64,000 nucleotides of DNA from MH13 sp042140245 (GTDB taxonomy: Bacteria > Pseudomonadota > Alphaproteobacteria > Rhizobiales > MH13): NCBI RefSeq assembly GCF_042140245.1, contig NZ_CP159483.1:558001-622000 (forward strand). The letters are read 5' to 3'. Positions 9,179 to 17,272 of the stretch are shown here, piece by piece. How positions within the stretch are numbered: the stretch's first letter is position 1; each line of letters begins with the position of its first letter. Both the position numbers and the translations under genes were made by a program. Under the pieces are notes generated by a model. It was not told the origin of the DNA. It did no database searches and saw nothing but the letters and a program-made list of their open reading frames with translations.

Positions 9179-10099
9179 ATGCCACCTGTCCTTCCCATCG
9201 TTCATCACCCTGGTTATGTCGCAGAGCTGCCCGACGGGCATCGCTTTCCCATGCGCAAGTTCGGGGCGCTGGCGGCGCACCTGAAGACGCAGGGGCTGGT
9301 GCCCGACGGCTTTCACCAACCGCGCGAGGCACCCGATGGCTGGTTAAGGCTCGCGCACAGCGCCGCCTATGTGGATGGGGTGAACAATGGCTCGGTGCCG
9401 CGGCAGATTGAGAAAGATATCGGCTTGCCGATCACCGCTGATGTTGGGCGACGCGGACGGCTTGCGACCGCTGGCACAGTGCTCGCCGGCAAACTGGCTC
9501 TGGAACACGGCATGGCGGCCAACACGGCGGGAGGATCGCACCATGCGCGCTTTGAGCAAGGGGCGGGGTTTTGCGTCTTCAATGATGTGGCTGTTGCCGC
9601 CCGTGTGATGCAGGCGGACCGGGAGATCAGCAAGGCGTTGATCATTGATTTGGATGTGCATCAGGGCGATGGAACCGCGCGCATTTTTGCGCAGGACCCA
9701 AGTGTGATGACACTCTCGGTGCACGGTGCGCGCAACTATCCCGACACAAAGGCCGTGAGCGATGTGGATATCGCGCTGGACGATGGCACAGAGGATGCGA
9801 CCTACATGGATGTTGTTCAGGCTGCGATCCCGCGCGCATTGGATGGGTTCCATCCCGATATCGTGTTCTACAATGCTGGGGTCGACCCGCATCGCGAGGA
9901 CAAGCTCGGTCGGCTTAGCCTTTCGTCAGACGGGCTTATGGCCCGCGATCTCTTTGTCATTGATCAGGTACGCAGACGCGGTCTGCCGCTGGCCGCTGTG
10001 ATTGGTGGTGGCTATGGCGCGGATCATGATGCTGTGGGTGTGCGCCACGCAACCATCCACAAAGCGATGGTCCAGTATCTTTTGGATACCCATTGTTGA
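9179..10099 (+). CDS. Histone deacetylase family protein (arginase/deacetylase fold)
   Basis: Zinc amidohydrolase of the HDAC/acetoin utilisation/acetylpolyamine family, 306 residues, closest in appearance to the short HDAC11-like bacterial group. Visible active-site elements are the paired histidines GGSHHARF (H121, H122), the zinc ligands in DLDVHQGDGT (D159, H161) and NAGVDPH (D236), and a Gly-rich IGGGYG near the end. The substrate may be an acetylated lysine, polyamine or small molecule. It starts at ATG 9179 with a weak ribosome site and is convergent with the DUF6460 gene 54 bases away. No operon partner. Confidence 0.9.
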   Translation: MPPVLPIVHHPGYVAELPDGHRFPMRKFGALAAHLKTQGLVPDGFHQPREAPDGWLRLAHSAAYVDGVNNGSVPRQIEKDIGLPITADVGRRGRLATAGTVLAGKLALEHGMAANTAGGSHHARFEQGAGFCVFNDVAVAARVMQADREISKALIIDLDVHQGDGTARIFAQDPSVMTLSVHGARNYPDTKAVSDVDIALDDGTEDATYMDVVQAAIPRALDGFHPDIVFYNAGVDPHREDKLGRLSLSSDGLMARDLFVIDQVRRRGLPLAAVIGGGYGADHDAVGVRHATIHKAMVQYLLDTHC

Positions 10100-10152
10100 T
10101 CACTTTCGTCGGATGGAAAACTGGTTCCCACTTCTCCTGTGAAAGCTTCTGA

Positions 10153-10422
10153 CTAGCGATTGCTTCGATCAAGCAACCGCATAATGAACCAGACGGGGAT
10201 CACGAGCGTCGCACCTAGCAGGATCCAATCGCCAAATTGCCCCAGCGCTTCAAAGCCGAGGTTCCAGATCCGTTGGAAGAAATCGACCACGAACTCAACA
10301 AGACTCAGCGGTGTCAGCCCCAAGGCTGAGAGAACCACACCCACAAGCAGCGAGATCAACAGCAGCTTGATGAACACACCTATCGGCGATCCTCCAAGGA
10401 ATCGGTTGACGGCGTTGGACAT
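10153..10422 (-). CDS. DUF6460 small membrane protein
   Basis: An 89-residue protein with two hydrophobic segments (about 15-40 and 63-83), beginning MSNAVNRFLGGSPIGVFIKL and ending in a basic LLDRSNR. It resembles the DUF6460 proteins widely found in Hyphomicrobiales, whose function is unknown. The ATG at 10422 has GGGGAG seven bases upstream. It lies between the deacetylase (convergent) and purD (divergent, 80 bases). The assignment rests on memory of the family pattern, not a search. Confidence 0.75.
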   Translation of the reverse strand: MSNAVNRFLGGSPIGVFIKLLLISLLVGVVLSALGLTPLSLVEFVVDFFQRIWNLGFEALGQFGDWILLGATLVIPVWFIMRLLDRSNR

Positions 10423-10502
10423 GTTTGGTCTCCCCTATGGGACGAAAATAAGCGTTGCCAGCATGTGGCAAGCTAACCGCCAACTTGCAAGGTGATCAGA
10501 AA

Positions 10503-11753
10503 ATGCGTGTCTTGGTGATCGGCAGCGGCGGCCGCGAGCACGCCCTGGTTTGGGCGTTGCAACGCGCACCGAGCTGCGAAGAGGTGTGGTGCGCGCCAGG
10601 CAATGGCGGCATCGATTGCTCGGTGGATATCGACATTGATGACTTTGAAGCGGTGACGGATTTCTGCGCCATCGAAGCTGTTGATCTGGTGGTGGTCGGG
10701 CCTGAAGCACCGCTTGTGGCGGGGCTTGTTGATGATCTGGAAGGCAGTGGCACGGCGGCCTTTGGGCCAAGCCAGGCGGCCGCGCAGCTGGAAGGCTCAA
10801 AAGCCTTCACCAAAGCGCTCTGTGATGAAATGAACATCCCAACAGCTGCCTACGCACACTTCTCCGACGAAGCCTCGGCGTTGGCGTATCTGGACGCGCA
10901 CTCTGCGCCGATTGTGGTGAAGGCAGACGGCTTGGCAGCCGGCAAAGGCGTGACCGTCGCGCAAACACGCGATGAAGCGCGGGCGGCTGTTACCGCATGC
11001 TTTGAAGGCTCACTTGGTGCCGCTGGCGCAAGCGTTGTCATCGAAGAGTGTCTGGTGGGCGAGGAGGCAAGTCTGTTTGCCCTTTGCGACGGAGAACGGG
11101 CCGTGCTTTTTGGTTCAGCGCAAGACCACAAGGCCGTTGGAGAGGGCGACACGGGCCCCAACACCGGCGGCATGGGGGCTTATGCACCCGCTCCGGTGAT
11201 GAGCGACGCGATGACCGCCAGGGCCATGGCAGAGATCGTCCAACCAGCCGTGGACGGTATGGCCGCGCGGGGCACCCCGTTTAAAGGCGTGCTTTTCGCT
11301 GGATTAATGATCACAGATGATGGCCCGAAACTGATTGAGTTCAACACCCGCTTTGGCGACCCAGAATGCCAGGTTCTGATGATGCGCTTTGCTGGTGATC
11401 TGGCTGAGGTGTTGATGGCCTGCTCCAACGGGGATGTTTCCGGCGTCACCATGCCTTGGAACGAGGATCCGGTGATGAGTGTCGTGATGGCCACCCAAGG
11501 TTATCCAGGTGGCTACGCCAAGGGATCATCAATCACCTTACCCGAGCAGAGCAACGGAGATGTGATGGTGTTTCATGCGGGCACCGCGCGTGATGATGAT
11601 GGCACACTACGCGCCATCGGCGGACGGGTGCTCAATGTGACAGCGCGTGGTTCAACGCTGCAGGAGGCCCGTGACAAGGCCTATGCCACCGTGGATGCCA
11701 TCGACTGGCCGGAGGGATTCTGCCGCCGCGATATCGGCTGGCGGGCGTTGTGA
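10503..11753 (+). CDS. purD: Phosphoribosylamine-glycine ligase
   Basis: GAR synthetase, the second step of purine biosynthesis (phosphoribosylamine + glycine + ATP). It is a 416-residue ATP-grasp enzyme. The N-terminus MRVLVIGSGGREHALVWAL is diagnostic; VVKADGLAAGKGVTVA is the ATP-binding strand, QDHKAVGEGDTGPNTGGMGAY the substrate loop (given here by position 206-226 approximately), and EFNTRFGDPECQ the metal-binding C-terminal motif. I chose ATG 10503 with AAGG upstream; the open frame extends to 10455 but that part is not family sequence. No other pur gene is adjacent. It ends five bases before a GC-rich palindromic repeat shared with the 3' end of gshA. Confidence 0.96.
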   Translation: MRVLVIGSGGREHALVWALQRAPSCEEVWCAPGNGGIDCSVDIDIDDFEAVTDFCAIEAVDLVVVGPEAPLVAGLVDDLEGSGTAAFGPSQAAAQLEGSKAFTKALCDEMNIPTAAYAHFSDEASALAYLDAHSAPIVVKADGLAAGKGVTVAQTRDEARAAVTACFEGSLGAAGASVVIEECLVGEEASLFALCDGERAVLFGSAQDHKAVGEGDTGPNTGGMGAYAPAPVMSDAMTARAMAEIVQPAVDGMAARGTPFKGVLFAGLMITDDGPKLIEFNTRFGDPECQVLMMRFAGDLAEVLMACSNGDVSGVTMPWNEDPVMSVVMATQGYPGGYAKGSSITLPEQSNGDVMVFHAGTARDDDGTLRAIGGRVLNVTARGSTLQEARDKAYATVDAIDWPEGFCRRDIGWRAL

Positions 11754-11757
11754 TTTA

Positions 11758-11870
11758 GACACCCCACCCCGAAGCTTTGCTTCGACCCTCCCCATCAAGG
11801 GGAGGGTTGGCAGTGGTGGCTCGTCATCTATTCCCCTCCCACTCGTGGGGAGGGGTTAGGGGTGGGGGTC
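11758..11870. repeat. GC-rich palindromic intergenic repeat
   Basis: About 113 bases filling the whole gap between the stops of purD and gshA. It contains three stem-loops: CGAAGC-TTT-GCTTCG (11770-11784), CCCTCCCC-ATCAA-GGGGAGGG (11786-11806) and CCCCTCCC-ACTCGT-GGGAGGGG (11833-11855). The outer ends, ACCCCACCCC and GGGGTGGGGGT, also pair. Elements of this look are common dispersed repeats in alphaproteobacterial intergenic DNA, and the position between convergent genes suggests it also serves as a bidirectional 3'-end structure. Confidence 0.75.
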
Positions 11871-13239
11871 AGTAAGCAAACTCTTTGAAGATGCGATCCA
11901 GGTCGCCTTTCCAGCTGCCATGATAGCGGTCCAGCAGCACGTCGGCTGGGGTGCGCCCTGTTTCGACGACTTCCTCCAAAGCTGACAGGAAAATCGTTTC
12001 ATCATTGCCCGATGGGTTCATGTTCTGTCGAGCAGTCAGGCCTTTCTTGGCAAGACTTACCATCTGGCGGGCAAGGTCTTGCACGGTGCCGTTGCGAAAC
12101 GGTGCTTTCAGCCCATGAACAGGCACGGTTTGACGGATGGCCTCGCGCTCTTCAGCGCTCATGTCCGTCACCAGTGTCTCAGCTTCGGCAAGCACGGCCT
12201 CATCGTACATCAGCCCCACCCAGAGGGCAGGCAGCGCACAGATGCGCGCCCAGGGCCCGCCATCGGCGCCGCGCATTTCAATGTAGCGCTTCAGCCGCAC
12301 GTCCGGGAACAGTGTGGAAAGATGGTTGGTCCAGTCGGACAGGGTCGCTTTTTCGCCCGGAACCGCGGCGTGGGTTCCTGCCATCAAATCGCGAAAGCTG
12401 GAGCCCGTGACATCGTGATAGGTGGAGCCGCGCTTAATGAAATACATCGGCACATCCAGCGCCCACTCGACGTAGGCATCGTAACCGAAATCATCATCAA
12501 AGGCCTGCGGCAAAGCACCAGCGCGGTTGTTGTCGGTATCCAGCCAGATATGGGCGCGGGCCGACTGCATGCCGTTCACCTTGCCATCGGTGAAGGGCGA
12601 GTTGGCAAAGAGCGCAGTAGCGACTGGCTGTAGCGCCAGGCCAACACGCATTTTGCGCACCATGTCGGCTTCGTCTTTGAAATCCAGATTCACCTGAATG
12701 GTGCAGGTGCGGTACATCATATCCAACCCGCGTTTGCCGACCTTCGGCATGTAATTGGACATGATCGCATAGCGTGACTTGGGCATTTGCGGCGTTTCTG
12801 CCAACGTCCAAGTGGGCGAGTGGCCGAGACCCAAAAACCCGATCTCCAGCGGATTGGCCACTTCGCGAAGCTGGGCAAGGTGGGCATGCACTTCCGAGCA
12901 GGTTTGGTGCAGATTTTCCAGCGGTGCACCGGAGAGTTCAAACTGCCCGCCAGGCTCTAGGCTGATCGCCCCACCACCTGTTGGGTCGGCCAAACCGATG
13001 ATCCGACCCTCATCGAGAATCGGCTCCCAGCCAAGCAAGCCTTCCATGCCGCGTAAGAGCTGCTCGATGCCGCCTGAACCCTCATAGGGAACGGGTCGAT
13101 GATTGTTGAGAGCAAAGGGGAATTTTTCGTGCTCGGTGCCGATGCGGAAGGCAGACGAAGGTTTCTCGCCCCCTGCCAGATACGCCACGAGCGCATCGCG
13201 ACCGCCAAGCGGTGTCGCGTCGTCGCTATCACGTGCCAA
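11869..13239 (-). CDS. gshA: Glutamate-cysteine ligase, plant/proteobacterial type
   Basis: First enzyme of glutathione synthesis, joining glutamate and cysteine with ATP. The 456-residue protein belongs to the alphaproteobacterial/plant-type group: GTEHEKFPF near residue 33, DPTGGGAISLEPGGQFELSG-type nucleotide and glutamate-binding block (about 85-104), TCTIQVNLDF and the late MNPSGNDETIFL. The first codon is TTG at 13239 with AAAAGG nine bases upstream; no ATG or GTG occurs in a better place, so a TTG start is likely. It is monocistronic and convergent with purD across the palindromic repeat; pyrD lies 41 bases upstream in the same direction. Confidence 0.95.
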   Translation of the reverse strand: MARDSDDATPLGGRDALVAYLAGGEKPSSAFRIGTEHEKFPFALNNHRPVPYEGSGGIEQLLRGMEGLLGWEPILDEGRIIGLADPTGGGAISLEPGGQFELSGAPLENLHQTCSEVHAHLAQLREVANPLEIGFLGLGHSPTWTLAETPQMPKSRYAIMSNYMPKVGKRGLDMMYRTCTIQVNLDFKDEADMVRKMRVGLALQPVATALFANSPFTDGKVNGMQSARAHIWLDTDNNRAGALPQAFDDDFGYDAYVEWALDVPMYFIKRGSTYHDVTGSSFRDLMAGTHAAVPGEKATLSDWTNHLSTLFPDVRLKRYIEMRGADGGPWARICALPALWVGLMYDEAVLAEAETLVTDMSAEEREAIRQTVPVHGLKAPFRNGTVQDLARQMVSLAKKGLTARQNMNPSGNDETIFLSALEEVVETGRTPADVLLDRYHGSWKGDLDRIFKEFAY

Positions 13240-13280
13240 TCGTTTAAGCCTTTTGGGCTGTGTCTATCGTTGAATGACGA

Positions 13281-14336
13281 TTAAGCCGGTTCGCGTGTCG
13301 TGTCGAGTGGGCGCTTTTCAAGGCCTGCCAAGATGTCGCCGATCAATCCCGGCCCTTTGAACACATAGCCAGTGTAGAGCTGCACAAGATCAGCCCCTGT
13401 ATCAAGCTTGGCCTGTGCGGTGGCCGCGCTATCAACACCGCCCACACCGATGAGCGCTTTGTTGTCACCAAGTGCGGCTTTCACCTTCGCAAGCATGGTG
13501 GTGGAGGGTTCAAAGAGTGGTTTGCCGGAAAGCCCACCCGTTTCGCTCTTCTTGCCCGAGCGCAGCGTTGCCGGGCGGGCATTGGTGGTGTTCGAAACGA
13601 TCACGCCCTCAATTGGGCTGGCCTCAATCACCTCAACTGTGTCGGCAAGACCTTCTTCATCCAGATCAGGCGCGATCTTCACAAACACGGGGCAGGTCTG
13701 GCCAGCGGTCAATATTGCCTCCCGCGCATTCAGGGCTTCATTGAGCAGGCGGGTCAGCGCCTCTTTGCCCTGAAGATCGCGCAGACCAGGCGTGTTCGGC
13801 GATGAGATATTGATGGTGATGTAGTCGCCGAGCAGCGCAAAGCGGCGCATCCCGGTCACATAATCGGCGATACGATCCTCAGCGTCCTTGTTGGCGCCGA
13901 TATTGACGCCAAGGATTCCAGGTCGACGGCCTTTTGGTGGCAAAGCTTCCAGCCGTCGAGCCATCGCATCATGGCCTTCATTGTTGAAGCCAAGCCGGTT
14001 GATCATCGCTTCATCATCAACCAGGCGAAAGACGCGCGGCTTGGGATTACCCGCTTGCGGATAGGGTGTGGTTGTCCCGACTTCGGTGAAGCCAAATCCC
14101 TGATCGAGAATTGGCAGGGGCACCTCACCGTTCTTATCGAACCCTGCGGCGATGCCGATCGGGTTTTTGAAGGTAAGACCGGCAACGATCCGGGTAAGGT
14201 GAGGTCGTGGCTTCGTCGCCTTGGTCGATGGGCGCACTAGCCCCGCGCGCAAACCCTTTATGGCCAAGCCATGGGCTTCCTCGGGCGGCCGGGCGAAGAC
14301 CAAACGGCGCGCCAGGGGCCAAGGGTCAAAACTCAT
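13281..14336 (-). CDS. pyrD: Dihydroorotate dehydrogenase (quinone), class 2
   Basis: Oxidises dihydroorotate to orotate in pyrimidine synthesis, passing electrons through FMN to membrane quinone. The 351-residue class 2 enzyme has an N-terminal membrane-associating helix region (MSFDPWPLARRLVFARPPE), the FKNPIGIAAGFDKNGEVP FMN-binding start, NISSPNTPGLRDLQ with the catalytic-base serine neighbourhood, NTTNARP and IGVGGVDS near the phosphate-binding end. ATG 14336 is the family start; the open frame continues upstream only through the DUF952 gene in another frame. It starts 11 bases after the DUF952 stop, so the two form a conserved two-gene unit. Confidence 0.96.
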   Translation of the reverse strand: MSFDPWPLARRLVFARPPEEAHGLAIKGLRAGLVRPSTKATKPRPHLTRIVAGLTFKNPIGIAAGFDKNGEVPLPILDQGFGFTEVGTTTPYPQAGNPKPRVFRLVDDEAMINRLGFNNEGHDAMARRLEALPPKGRRPGILGVNIGANKDAEDRIADYVTGMRRFALLGDYITINISSPNTPGLRDLQGKEALTRLLNEALNAREAILTAGQTCPVFVKIAPDLDEEGLADTVEVIEASPIEGVIVSNTTNARPATLRSGKKSETGGLSGKPLFEPSTTMLAKVKAALGDNKALIGVGGVDSAATAQAKLDTGADLVQLYTGYVFKGPGLIGDILAGLEKRPLDTTREPA

Positions 14337-14346
14337 GTATCTCCCC

Positions 14347-14697
14347 TCATGCTTCGATCCCCAAATCGGCAAAGCCTGAAAGATCATGTGGGTCGGGGAT
14401 CGGCCGCACTGCCAGCGCGAGGCCTGGATCAAGGTGGGCATACAAATGCGGGAACAGGGCACCACCACGCGAGACCTCCCAGTGCAAGTCAGACCCCAAC
14501 GCCTCGGCTTTGTAAGCGATCAGCACGAGGCTGGCGCGATCGGCAAAGTGCTTTTCCAGCGTGCCCAGCACCTGATCAGCCGCTGAGAGGTGGATGAACC
14601 CATCGGCATGATCGACCGGCGCACCAGTGTAGACGCCCGCGGCCTGCGCGGCATGCCAAACCTCTTCGGATTCAATCTTGAAAACCAACGTCGTCAC
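14347..14697 (-). CDS. DUF952 domain protein
   Basis: A 116-residue protein of the DUF952 family, small cytoplasmic proteins often encoded next to pyrD in alphaproteobacteria. Recognisable parts are FKIESEEVWHAAQAAGVYTG, DGFIHLSAADQV, LVLIAYKAEAL and LHWEVSRGGALFPHLYAHL. The best start is GTG 14697, with GGAG eight bases upstream; the frame is open to 14745 but that part is not family-like. It is co-directional with pyrD and separated by ten bases. The function is unknown; the fold is related to ADP-ribosylating or RNA 2'-phosphotransferase-type proteins only by general family description, and I draw no functional conclusion. Confidence 0.85.
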   Translation of the reverse strand: MTTLVFKIESEEVWHAAQAAGVYTGAPVDHADGFIHLSAADQVLGTLEKHFADRASLVLIAYKAEALGSDLHWEVSRGGALFPHLYAHLDPGLALAVRPIPDPHDLSGFADLGIEA

Positions 14698-14942
14698 GTT
14701 TGCCGCTCCATCACTCTGCTGGCCACGGGGTAGGCCCAGCACCAAGCAGGGTCAATGGTGTCCAAGTGCAAGAAACAGAGTGGCAACGTTTTATCAGTGA
14801 TGCAGAAATGCATGGGCTGTCAGAAAACGGAACGTTTCAAGAACAAGAGGCTGCACGAAGCGCCATCATCTCGTTAAGGTTGTATTCCTAGAGTTTGCAA
14901 TTTTACGGACGTGGACAGGAACACATGCCTGACTTACCAAAA

Positions 14943-14962
14943 AATAGGTCTTCTTTCCTATT
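14943..14962. promoter_or_regulatory. Candidate operator for the S24 repressor
   Basis: A perfect 6-bp dyad, AATAGG (14943-14948) and CCTATT (14957-14962), centred on an 8-bp spacer. It lies directly upstream of the ribosome site AAGGA (14964-14968) of the S24 repressor gene, a position suited to autorepression. No experiment backs this; it is inferred from symmetry and place. Confidence 0.45.
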
Positions 14963-14978
14963 CAAGGACCCCATCACC

Positions 14979-15629
14979 ATGTCGCACACGCAGATTTGGT
15001 CAGCCATCGATGCGTTGGCCAGTCGTCACGCTTTGTCGGTATCGGCGCTGGCCAAACAAGCGGGACTGGATGCTACGGCCTTCAACCGCTCCAAACGCTT
15101 TGCCCAAGATGGACGCCCTCGCTGGCCGTCGACGGAGTCGCTGTTCAAGGTGCTTGATGCCACTGGTGAGGACTTTGACAGTTTCGCTGAACTGTTCGGT
15201 GGCGGTGCGCTGGAAACCAAGGGGCGTCCGTCACGCCGGATCAGCGATGTGGTGCCGGTGATCGGCTTTGCGCAAGCTGGTGATGGTGGCTTTTTCGATG
15301 ATTCCGGTTTTCCCGCTGGCCACGGCTGGGATGCGATCTCTGTGCCGGATCTTGGCGATGACCAATGCTATGCGCTGGAGGTCTCTGGCGATTCCATGCT
15401 GCCGCTTTACCGCGATGGCGACATCATCGTCGTGTCGCCCAACGGACAGGTGCGCCGCAATGATCGCGTGGTGGTGCGCACCAAGTCCGGCGAGGTGCTG
15501 GCCAAAATTCTTCAGCGCCAAACCAACAGCCATGTGGAACTGCACTCGCTGAACAATGAGCACCCTGATCGCAAAATCGCCAGAGATGACATTGAGTGGA
15601 TTGCGCGCATTGTGTGGGCTAGCCAGTAG
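14979..15629 (+). CDS. LexA-like (S24 family) transcriptional regulator
   Basis: A 216-residue repressor with an N-terminal helix-turn-helix (about 5-65; SVSALAKQAGLDATAFNRSKR) and a C-terminal S24 peptidase domain. The self-cleavage parts are in register with LexA: Ala100-Gly101 in GFAQAGDGG, nucleophile Ser139 in SGDSMLPLYRDGD, and Lys176 in VLAKILQRQ, 37 residues later. This predicts RecA-stimulated or stress-induced autoproteolysis, or simple retention of the fold. ATG 14979 has AAGGA upstream. The gene for a small lipoprotein starts immediately after its stop. There are no phage genes nearby, so this looks like a resident chromosomal regulator, not a prophage repressor. Confidence 0.85.
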   Translation: MSHTQIWSAIDALASRHALSVSALAKQAGLDATAFNRSKRFAQDGRPRWPSTESLFKVLDATGEDFDSFAELFGGGALETKGRPSRRISDVVPVIGFAQAGDGGFFDDSGFPAGHGWDAISVPDLGDDQCYALEVSGDSMLPLYRDGDIIVVSPNGQVRRNDRVVVRTKSGEVLAKILQRQTNSHVELHSLNNEHPDRKIARDDIEWIARIVWASQ

Positions 15630-16247
15630 GTGCGCTGGCTTCTGATGGTGGGCGTTGTGTTCGTCACCGCCTGCTCACCGCAGGACGCACCGCCTGAAGA
15701 GGAAGAGGCGGGCAGCACACCTCCCGAACCAATTGTGATCATAGAAACACTGCCCGACGTCCGTCAGGTCATCCCGGGGTCGGCAGTTCATGCGCCTGAA
15801 CCGGGCGCGACACTGGAACGTTTGCCAGCGCCTGTGGTCGCGCCGCCACCGCCTCGCCCTGTGAACCTTGGCATCGTGGTGGTTGAAGAGGTCAACAGGC
15901 TGCGCACCCGTCGCGGCATGGTGACCTTGGCGGGCACGCAACGCGTCGCTGCGGATGCTGTCTGCCGCCTTGATGATGGCCGCACACCAGCATGCGAGGT
16001 TTTGGCACGTACGGCCATGCGGCGGTTTGTAGGCCGCCGATCTGTTTCTTGCACACTGGGTTTGCGCGAGGATGCAGGAGACGACCACACCGCAGTCTGC
16101 ACCGCTGGCGACAACGACCTTTCGCTCTGGGTGGTGGCACAAGGTTGGGCCTTTGCCGATGGAACGGCGAGCCCAGAGTTGCGAGCGGCTGAAACCACAG
16201 CACGCGCTGAGCAGCGCGGCTTGTGGGCGAGCATCACAGCGCGATAG
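15630..16247 (+). CDS. Lipoprotein with staphylococcal-nuclease-like domain
   Basis: A 205-residue exported protein. The short signal peptide ends in the lipobox FVTAC, with the lipid-bearing Cys15, so it should be anchored in the envelope. A Pro/Glu-rich linker (about 17-80) precedes a domain whose end, WVVAQGWAFADGTASPELRAAETTARAEQRGLWAS, given by position about 163-198, is typical of SNase-like folds (the helix ending in GLW). The Arg/Glu/Arg catalytic set of active thermonucleases is not evident, and there are four Cys in the domain, so it may be non-catalytic. GTG 15630 follows the S24 gene stop with no gap, implying translational coupling with the regulator. Confidence 0.7.
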   Translation: MRWLLMVGVVFVTACSPQDAPPEEEEAGSTPPEPIVIIETLPDVRQVIPGSAVHAPEPGATLERLPAPVVAPPPPRPVNLGIVVVEEVNRLRTRRGMVTLAGTQRVAADAVCRLDDGRTPACEVLARTAMRRFVGRRSVSCTLGLREDAGDDHTAVCTAGDNDLSLWVVAQGWAFADGTASPELRAAETTARAEQRGLWASITAR

Positions 16248-16259
16248 AGATCAATCGCC

Positions 16260-16688
16260 ATGGCGCTTCTTTCTGTCACCAACTCCATTTCACTGTTCGA
16301 TGATGAACTGCACGAGAGCTTCGTGCGCGCCAGCGGACCTGGCGGGCAAAACGTCAACAAAGTTTCAAGCGCGGTGCAGCTACGCTTTGATGTGCGCCAG
16401 TCTCCCAACCTGCCTGAGCGGGTGCGCGACAAAATCCTGAGCTCTGGCGACAGCCGTCTGACCAAAGACGGCGTGCTGGTGATCCTGGCAGACCGCCATC
16501 GCACTCAGGAGATGAATCGCAAAGATGCAAGGGACCGATTGTTTGGCGTTATCCGTAAGGCAGCTCACGTGCCCAAGCGACGCATCGCGACTAAACCGAC
16601 GCTGGGCTCAAAGAAGCGACGGCTTGAAAGCAAGACCAAACGTGGGGCGGTGAAGAAAGCGCGCAGTGGCAAGATCAGCTTGGATTGA
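16260..16688 (+). CDS. arfB: Ribosome rescue factor ArfB (YaeJ)
   Basis: Peptidyl-tRNA hydrolase that frees ribosomes stalled at the 3' end of mRNA. The 142-residue product has the release-factor GGQ motif in SGPGGQNVNKVSSAV (GGQ at 28-30), and a disordered Lys/Arg-rich tail (about 105-142) that in this family enters the empty mRNA channel. Length and layout match ArfB closely. It starts 12 bases after the lipoprotein stop and is likely in the same transcript as the S24 regulator and lipoprotein. Confidence 0.94.
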   Translation: MALLSVTNSISLFDDELHESFVRASGPGGQNVNKVSSAVQLRFDVRQSPNLPERVRDKILSSGDSRLTKDGVLVILADRHRTQEMNRKDARDRLFGVIRKAAHVPKRRIATKPTLGSKKRRLESKTKRGAVKKARSGKISLD

Positions 16689-16798
16689 GCGTATCTGCGA
16701 CGCCAAAGCGCAGCGATGACGGCTAGAATCTCAGGTGATTAAAAACGCTTTGTTTTATCCTGGCGGCCAATCCCTTCCCCCCACCATATGGATACCCC

Positions 16799-17245
16799 AT
16801 GCTCTACCAAACCGCCTTCACCGTGATCAACTTGGCCGCTGTCCCTGCCTGGCTGATGCTCCTTCTTGCACCGCGGTGGCAGGTTACCCGCACGCTGGTT
16901 CATGGTGGCATCTATCCCACCATCTACTGCGCCATCTATGCGGTTTTTCTGTTCAATCACCTGTTTCTGGGCGCTGCGTCAGCTGATGCGAGCTTCACCT
17001 CTCTAGGCGGTGTGATGGGCCTTTTCGATCATCCAAATGGTATCCTGCTGGGATGGACCCACTATTTGGCGTTTGACCTGTTCGTTGGCGCTTGGACCGG
17101 GCGCGATGCACTGCGTCGCGGCATCTCGCACTGGCTTGCAGCCCCGGCCATGTTGCTAACCTTCCTGCTCGGCCCTTTCGGCTTGCTGGTGTACATGGCG
17201 ATCCGTTTTTTCCAGGGAAAAGACCACCTGAGCTTGATTGAGTAA
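16799..17245 (+). CDS. ABA4-like (DUF4281) membrane protein
   Basis: A 148-residue integral membrane protein with four predicted helices (about 5-27, 33-55, 80-98, 113-138). FDHPNGILLGWTHYLAFDLFVGAW and LGPFGLLVYMAIR are hallmark stretches of the ABA4-like family, named for a plant protein involved in xanthophyll/abscisic acid metabolism; the bacterial function is undefined. The segment given is at about residues 73-98. It is convergent with tauE, with 27 bases between stops. Confidence 0.8.
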   Translation: MLYQTAFTVINLAAVPAWLMLLLAPRWQVTRTLVHGGIYPTIYCAIYAVFLFNHLFLGAASADASFTSLGGVMGLFDHPNGILLGWTHYLAFDLFVGAWTGRDALRRGISHWLAAPAMLLTFLLGPFGLLVYMAIRFFQGKDHLSLIE

Positions 17246-17272
17246 GAGCCGGTGGCCTGCTGCTTGTAAGCG

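Noticed and set aside
14979..15629. Prophage remnant suggested by the LexA/CI-like repressor
   Set aside because: No integrase, terminase, capsid or att-like repeats lie nearby, and the neighbours (lipoprotein, arfB, pyrD) are ordinary chromosomal genes.
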